DNA of 44,203 nucleotides from GCA-020352575 sp964600365 (lineage in GTDB: Bacteria; Actinomycetota; Acidimicrobiia; Spongiisociales; JAENVV01). Made by a program: the position numbers and the translations under genes. The DNA lies in contig CAZRJG010000017.1 in assembly GCA_964600365.1 (NCBI GenBank), positions 1 through 44,203 of the forward strand. Reading direction: 5' to 3'. The notes under the pieces are model-generated. The model ran no database searches. It saw only the letters and a program-made list of their open reading frames with translations, and had not been told where the DNA came from. Shown here piece by piece: positions 40,054-44,203 of the stretch; positions within the stretch are counted from its first letter, which is position 1, and each line of letters begins with the position of its first letter.

Positions 40054-41634
40054 TCAGGCGAGGCGGGGGATGGCGTCGACGAGGGCCTGCGTGTACGGCT
40101 CGGCTGGGGAGCGGAGCACCGCATCCACCGGCCCGAGTTCGACGAGTCGCCCGGAGCGGAGGACGCCCACGCGATCGCAGACCTCGTGGACCACCGAGAG
40201 GTCATGGCTGATGAAGAGCATGGTGAGCCCGAACTCCTCCTTGAGCTCCCGCAGCAGGGCGAGGGTGCGCTCCCGCACGGACATGTCGAGCGCACTCACC
40301 GCTTCGTCGGCCACCAGCACCTTCGGGTGCGGGGCGAGGGCGCGGGCGATCGCGATGCGCTGCCGCTCCCCGCCCGAGAACTCATGGGGGTACTTGTGCG
40401 CGGCATCGGCGGGGAGGCGCACCGCCTCCAGCAGCTCGGCGACCCGGAGCGCGTGGTCGCCGGGGACCCGGAGCGACCGAAGGGGCTCGGCGACCACGTC
40501 GTGGACGCGTAGTCGGGGGTCGAGCGAGCCCATGGGATCCTGGAAGACCATCTGGACGGCTGCAAGAGGGCTCTCGCCCCCGAGCCCCGGCCACGCGACG
40601 GTGCCGGATGTCGGCGTGTCGAGCCCGACGAGGAGCCGGGCGAGGGTGCTCTTCCCCGAGCCGGACTCCCCGACGAGTCCGAAGGTCTCGCCCACGCCGA
40701 CCTCGAGGGTGACGTTGTCCACGGCCACGACCTCGGCACGGGCGCCGAGGAAGCCGGCCCGGGGGAGTGGGAACACCCGGCTCAGTCCGGCGATGCGTGC
40801 CATCGGCGCCGCAGGGGGAGGAGCCGAGCGGAGGGGGAGCGCGGCGATCGACTCCCTGCTGAGTGGCGGGACGGCACCCACCAACGACCGGGTGTGGTCG
40901 TGTCGAGGGGCGGCGAAGACCTGCTCCGTGCGACCCTGCTCGACGAGTCGCCCGTCGCGCATCACGAGCACATCATCGGTGGCGCCCGACACGAGTGGGA
41001 GGTCGTGGGTGATGAGGAGGAGGGCGGTGCCCGTCGCCTCCACCTGCTCTTCGAGCACCCGGAGTACCTGCGCCTGGACCGTGACGTCGAGTGCGGTCGT
41101 GGGTTCGTCTGCGATCACGAGGTCGGGTCCGCAGGCGATCGCCATGGCGATCATCACTCGCTGTCGTTGCCCTCCCGACAGCTGATGGGGGTGGGCGCGC
41201 GCCCGGCGCTCGGCCTCAGGGATGCCCACCCGCTCGAGGAGCTCGACCGAACGCACCAGCGCCTCGGCACGGTCGAGGCCCCGATGGCGGATGAGCGACT
41301 CCGCGACCTGGTTCCCCACCCGCATGACGGGGTTGAGCGCCGTCATCGGCTCCTGGAACACCATCGATAGGTCGTTGCCCCGAATGGTGCAGAGCGCCCG
41401 CTCGGGGAGCGCCGTCAGTTCCCTGCTGTCGAGCACGATCCGTCCCTCCATGTGGAGGCTGTCGGCGAGGAGGCCGAGGACGGCGAGGGCGGTGAGGCTC
41501 TTCCCGGAACCCGACTCTCCGATGAGCCCCGTCCGACTGCCGTGCTCGAGCGAGAACGACACGTCGTCGACGAGAGTTCGCCCCCAGCGGGTACGCACGG
41601 TGAGGCCCTCGACGGTGAGGAGGGGACCGCTCAT
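40054..41634 (-). CDS. ABC transporter ATP-binding protein, two ATPase domains fused (DppD-DppF type)
   Basis: A 526-residue protein with two complete ABC modules. The first has GESGSGKS, LSGGQRQR and VIADEPTTALD; the second has GESGSGKS, FSGGERQR and VLVADEAVSALD. A short linker (LSRESIAALPLRSAPPPAAP) joins them. The pair powers import by the two permeases encoded upstream. In many operons the two halves are separate genes; fusion is common in other lineages. The ATG at 41634 overlaps the stop of the upstream permease (ATGA). The long reading frame upstream of this start is a shadow of that permease. Confidence 0.93.
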   Translation of the reverse strand: MSGPLLTVEGLTVRTRWGRTLVDDVSFSLEHGSRTGLIGESGSGKSLTALAVLGLLADSLHMEGRIVLDSRELTALPERALCTIRGNDLSMVFQEPMTALNPVMRVGNQVAESLIRHRGLDRAEALVRSVELLERVGIPEAERRARAHPHQLSGGQRQRVMIAMAIACGPDLVIADEPTTALDVTVQAQVLRVLEEQVEATGTALLLITHDLPLVSGATDDVLVMRDGRLVEQGRTEQVFAAPRHDHTRSLVGAVPPLSRESIAALPLRSAPPPAAPMARIAGLSRVFPLPRAGFLGARAEVVAVDNVTLEVGVGETFGLVGESGSGKSTLARLLVGLDTPTSGTVAWPGLGGESPLAAVQMVFQDPMGSLDPRLRVHDVVAEPLRSLRVPGDHALRVAELLEAVRLPADAAHKYPHEFSGGERQRIAIARALAPHPKVLVADEAVSALDMSVRERTLALLRELKEEFGLTMLFISHDLSVVHEVCDRVGVLRSGRLVELGPVDAVLRSPAEPYTQALVDAIPRLA

Positions 41635-42497
41635 GAGCGGTCCACCTCGAGCCGGGGATCGAGCGCATCGCGGAGTCCGTCCCCGAGGAGGTTGAACCCG
41701 AGGACGGTGAGCGCGATGGCGATGCCCGGCCACACCGCCAACCCCGGGGCGACCCGCACGAGGGTCTGGGCGTCGCGCAGGCTCCGGCCCCAGGAGGGGT
41801 CGGGTGGCTGTGCGCCGATCCCGAGGAACGAGAGTGCGGCCTCGGCCAGGATGGCGAGGGCGAACAGCACCGTCGCCTGCACGATGAGCACCGACGCGAT
41901 GTTCGGCAGGACGTGCCGGACGAAGATGAACGGTCCCTTCCTCCCATAGGAGCGTGCTGCGGTGACGAAATCGAGTTGGAGCACGGTGAGCGAAGCGCCC
42001 CTGGTCACACGGGCGACGATGGGGATGTAGGCGACGCCGATGGCCACCATCGCCGGGCCGACGCCGGGTTCGAACGCAGCCACGAGCAGGATGGCCCCGA
42101 GCACTGCGGGGAAGGCGTAGATGACGTCCGACATGCGCATCACCGCGTCCTCGACCCAACCCCTCCGGGTCGCCGCGAGCCCGCCCAGGGGGACTCCGAG
42201 CAGGACCGCGATCGAGACCGCGAGGACCCCGACGAAAAGGGCGCCGCGGGACCCGACCATGAGCTGGCTCAGCACGTCGCGCCCGAAGGCATCGGTCCCG
42301 AAGGGATGCCGCGGCGACCACGACGGCAACAAGGCCTCACCCGCGGAGATGGAGGTCGGGTCGTGGGGGGTCCACGCGAATGAGACGAGGGCAGTCAGCG
42401 CCACGCCGCCGACGATCGTGGCCCCGATGAGGAGGTTCGCCCTGCGCCATCGCCGGCGGCGACGGTCGAGCCGGAGGGGGACCCGGTTGGCGCTCAT
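41631..42497 (-). CDS. ABC transporter permease, DppC type
   Basis: A 288-residue membrane protein with about six hydrophobic segments. It has the DppC/OppC features HPFGTDAFGRDVLSQLMVGSR near the start, the EAA loop around DFVTAARSYGRKGPFIFVRHVLPN, and LAEAALSFLGIGAQPPDPSWG near the end. The start ATG at 42497 and the stop overlap the neighbouring genes as ATGA on both sides. It pairs with the DppB-type permease to form the channel. Confidence 0.93.
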   Translation of the reverse strand: MSANRVPLRLDRRRRRWRRANLLIGATIVGGVALTALVSFAWTPHDPTSISAGEALLPSWSPRHPFGTDAFGRDVLSQLMVGSRGALFVGVLAVSIAVLLGVPLGGLAATRRGWVEDAVMRMSDVIYAFPAVLGAILLVAAFEPGVGPAMVAIGVAYIPIVARVTRGASLTVLQLDFVTAARSYGRKGPFIFVRHVLPNIASVLIVQATVLFALAILAEAALSFLGIGAQPPDPSWGRSLRDAQTLVRVAPGLAVWPGIAIALTVLGFNLLGDGLRDALDPRLEVDRS

Positions 42498-43438
42498 CGG
42501 GCCCGCACCCGTGGATCGACGGCCCGGTAGAGGAGATCCACGACGAGGCTCACCACGAGGATGGCGGCGACGATGGCCATTGCCCCGCCCTGCACGAGGT
42601 AGAGGTCTCGTCGAGTGATCGCCTGGAGGAGCATCGAGCCGATGCCAGGGAGCACGAAGACGCTCTCGATCACGACCGTCCCGGCGAGGAGGGCAGCGAA
42701 CTGGAGCCCGAGCACGGTGAGCACGGGGATGGCGGCGTTGCGGAGGCCGTGTCGCCAGAGGGCTTCGGTGCGGCTCAAGCCCTTGGCCCTCGCAGTCCTG
42801 ATGAAGTCCTCGCGCAACGTCTCGAGCACGGCGGATCGCACGTAGCGGGTGAGGATCGCCCCCTGGACGAGTGAGAGGCTGAGGGCCGGGAGGACGAGTG
42901 CCCTGAGCGCGGGCCAGATGCCCGCATCCCATCCAGGGAAGCCGCCGGCGGGGAACCACGGGCGCTGGACTGCGAAGGCGGTCACGAACAGCAGGCCCGC
43001 CCAGAAGGCCGGGACGGCGAGGCCGATCTGACTGGCGGTGGAGACCATCGTGTCGCCGAGGCGGCGATGGCGGGATGCCGCGTACACCCCGGCGGGGAAG
43101 GCGATGAGGGTCGTGAACCCGATGGCGAGGAACGCAAGGGGGATCGTCACGGCGAGTCGCTGGGCGAGTTGTGCCCCCACGTCGACGCCGGAGAAGACCG
43201 AGGTGCCGAGGTCGCCGGTCACCCACCCCACGGCCCATTCGAGCCATCGCACGAGGAAAGGGCGATCGAGCCCGAGTTCGCTCCTGAGCGCTTCGAGTGC
43301 CTCCGGGGTGGCCTGGGTGCCGAGCAGCACCGCGGCGGGGTCGCCGGGGAGGATGGACATCACGAAGAAGACGAGGAGTGATGCGGCCACGAGGCTCACG
43401 ACGAAGATCGCCAGTCGCCGCACGGCGTATGCGAGCAC
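42494..43438 (-). CDS. ABC transporter permease, DppB type
   Basis: A 314-residue membrane protein, first gene of the transporter operon. The N-terminal segment RRLAIFVVSLVAASLLVFFVMSILPGDPA, quoted here only by its key GDPA end, is typical of DppB. Further marks are ELGLDRPFLVRWLEW, the GDLGTSVFSG stretch, the EAA loop DFIRTARAKGLSRTEALWRHGLRNA and the end VDLLYRAVDPRVRAR. GTG at 43438 was chosen because it begins the first membrane segment and lies six bases after TACCCT. Confidence 0.92.
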   Translation of the reverse strand: MLAYAVRRLAIFVVSLVAASLLVFFVMSILPGDPAAVLLGTQATPEALEALRSELGLDRPFLVRWLEWAVGWVTGDLGTSVFSGVDVGAQLAQRLAVTIPLAFLAIGFTTLIAFPAGVYAASRHRRLGDTMVSTASQIGLAVPAFWAGLLFVTAFAVQRPWFPAGGFPGWDAGIWPALRALVLPALSLSLVQGAILTRYVRSAVLETLREDFIRTARAKGLSRTEALWRHGLRNAAIPVLTVLGLQFAALLAGTVVIESVFVLPGIGSMLLQAITRRDLYLVQGGAMAIVAAILVVSLVVDLLYRAVDPRVRAR

Positions 43439-43444
43439 GGGGTG

Positions 43445-43450
43445 AGGGTA
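43445..43450 (-). promoter_or_regulatory. -10 hexamer TACCCT of the peptide transporter operon, leaderless spacing
   Basis: TACCCT on the minus strand, then CACCCC, then GTG at 43438. It would drive the four-gene operon dppB-dppC-dppDF-binding protein. Confidence 0.5.
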
Positions 43451-43498
43451 CCGCCGAACGACCCCCGGCCCGGCACCCGGATAGGCCCATCCGATGTT

Positions 43499-43504
43499 TA
43501 CACT
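43499..43504 (+). promoter_or_regulatory. Candidate -10 (TACACT) of sufB
   Basis: TACACT lies 41 bases before the sufB ATG. The leader would carry AAGGA before the start codon and a short palindrome GGTAATACC at 43516-43524, which might bind a regulator but is too short to name. Confidence 0.35.
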
Positions 43505-43545
43505 GCCGCCGTAGTGGTAATACCCCCGCGCAAGGACCTCCTGTA

Positions 43546-44203
43546 ATGGCAACCGTTGACATCGATCTCGGCGCCTACTCGCTCGGCTGGCACGACTCCG
43601 AGGACGAGTACGTCTTCAAGCCCCGCAAGGGCCTCGACGAGGACATCATCCGCCAGATGTCCTCGATGAAGGGCGAGCCCGACTGGATGCTCGAGTTCCG
43701 GCTCAAGTCGTACCAGCGCTTCCTCGCCAAGCCGATGCCCACCTGGGGCGGCGGCGGTTCCCTCGACGACATCGACTTCGATGACATCTACTACTACGTG
43801 AAGCCCACGGCGGGGCAGTCCAAGGACTGGGACATGGTCCCCGAATCCATCAAGGACACGTACGAGAAGCTGGGCATCCCCGAGGCAGAGCGCAAGTACC
43901 TCGCCGGCGTCACCGCCCAGTACGAGTCAGAGGTCGTGTACCACCGCAATCGCGATGACCTCGAGGCCAAGGGCGTGCTCTTCTGCGACATGGACACGGC
44001 GGTGCGCGAGTACCCCGAGATCGTCCAGGAGTACTTCGGCACGATCATCCCGCCGAGCGACAACAAGTTCGCTGCCCTCAACTCCGCGGTCTGGTCGGGT
44101 GGCTCGTTCATCTACGTGCCGCCGGGTGTGAAGCTCGACCAGCCGTTGCAGGCGTACTTCCGCATCAACGCCGAGAACATGGGCCAGTTCGAGCGGACGC
44201 TGA
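43546..44203 (+). CDS. sufB: Fe-S cluster assembly protein SufB (N-terminal part, cut by window end)
   Basis: The first 219 residues of SufB, a scaffold of the SufBCD complex that builds iron-sulfur clusters. Family blocks are ISSMKGEPDWMLEFRLK-like sequence at ~38-54 (here MSSMKGEPDWMLEFRLKSY), PTWGGGGSLDDIDFDDIYYYVKP, EKLGIPEAERKYLAGVTAQYESEVVYH and the region FAALNSAVWSGGSFIYVPPGVKL. The gene continues past the window. No sufR-type repressor gene lies before it; its neighbour is the divergent transporter operon. The complex would serve, among others, the 3Fe-4S enzyme GltB. Confidence 0.95.
   Translation, partial: MATVDIDLGAYSLGWHDSEDEYVFKPRKGLDEDIIRQMSSMKGEPDWMLEFRLKSYQRFLAKPMPTWGGGGSLDDIDFDDIYYYVKPTAGQSKDWDMVPESIKDTYEKLGIPEAERKYLAGVTAQYESEVVYHRNRDDLEAKGVLFCDMDTAVREYPEIVQEYFGTIIPPSDNKFAALNSAVWSGGSFIYVPPGVKLDQPLQAYFRINAENMGQFERTL

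Noticed and set aside
40054..42321. A 755-codon version of the ABC ATPase
   Set aside because: The first ~230 codons are an Arg-rich shadow of the permease. The ABC domain begins at ATG 41634, which overlaps the permease stop.
43499..43524. ACACT...AGTG and GGTAATACC upstream of sufB as a SufR operator
   Set aside because: Half-sites are too short and imperfect, and no sufR gene is in view.
42494..43552. Longer start for the first permease, reading from 43552
   Set aside because: The extra residues (YYHYGGSVNIGW and so on) overlap the sufB start and promoter on the other strand, and the membrane protein begins naturally at GTG 43438.

Overview
The window reads as a piece of a high-GC, single-membrane actinobacterial chromosome, most likely class Acidimicrobiia or a close relative. 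This assignment is inferred from gene content, not from a marker gene. Supporting signs are GTG starts and four-base start/stop overlaps throughout, a Tad pilus locus with no secretin, menaquinone genes, extracellular SpoIID-type proteins with Cys-bearing SLH-like repeats or Thr-rich tails, and many genes starting six bases after a TAnnnT hexamer, as expected for leaderless mRNAs. It is a draft assembly: ten Ns at 19025-19034 break one gene. No rRNA, tRNA, CRISPR array, insertion sequence or prophage was seen, and no gene-free stretch exceeds 150 bases.

Layout. 1-1838: last codons of a probable UDP-glucose dehydrogenase facing a SpoIID protein with three SLH-like repeats. 1865-7597: a rhodanese-ThiF sulfur-carrier adenylyltransferase, menA, a membrane protein, menB and menE. 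7607-9073: a MazF-type toxin-antitoxin pair with a palindromic operator, a small helix-turn-helix protein and a coiled-coil protein. 9170-15344: a compact Tad/Flp pilus operon (cpaB, cpaE/tadZ, cpaF/tadA, tadB, tadC, flp, tadE and two more pseudopilin-like proteins). 15365-17817: an amidohydrolase, menH and a small hypothetical. 17800-23800: galU, a GT-C-like membrane protein, a second SpoIID protein, a mannosylglycerate synthase and a small unknown gene. 23927-29092: a secreted CAP protein, DNA polymerase IV, a HAD hydrolase, a membrane protein and leucyl aminopeptidase, closed by a strong hairpin. 29153-32923: a secreted acidic protein, a YihY/BrkB protein, an anchored beta-propeller and a Rossmann protein. 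33031-38477: the glutamate synthase large subunit and a metallo-beta-lactamase-fold protein. 38467-43438: a peptide-type ABC transporter. 43546 to the end: the start of sufB.

How the genes work together. MenA, MenB, MenE and MenH cover four steps of classical menaquinone synthesis, though MenH lies about 9 kb from the others. GalU and the UDP-glucose dehydrogenase tail supply UDP-sugars next to envelope proteins. The Tad genes would build a thin pilus from a 55-residue pilin, with the prepilin peptidase encoded elsewhere. The mannosylglycerate synthase points to synthesis of a compatible solute, unusual enough in this kind of bacterium to merit attention. The best candidates for something little described are the small gene fused head-to-tail to the mannosylglycerate synthase, the leader mini-ORF coupled to menE, the toxin-antitoxin operator laid over its own -10 and start codon, and the window-wide leaderless start pattern.
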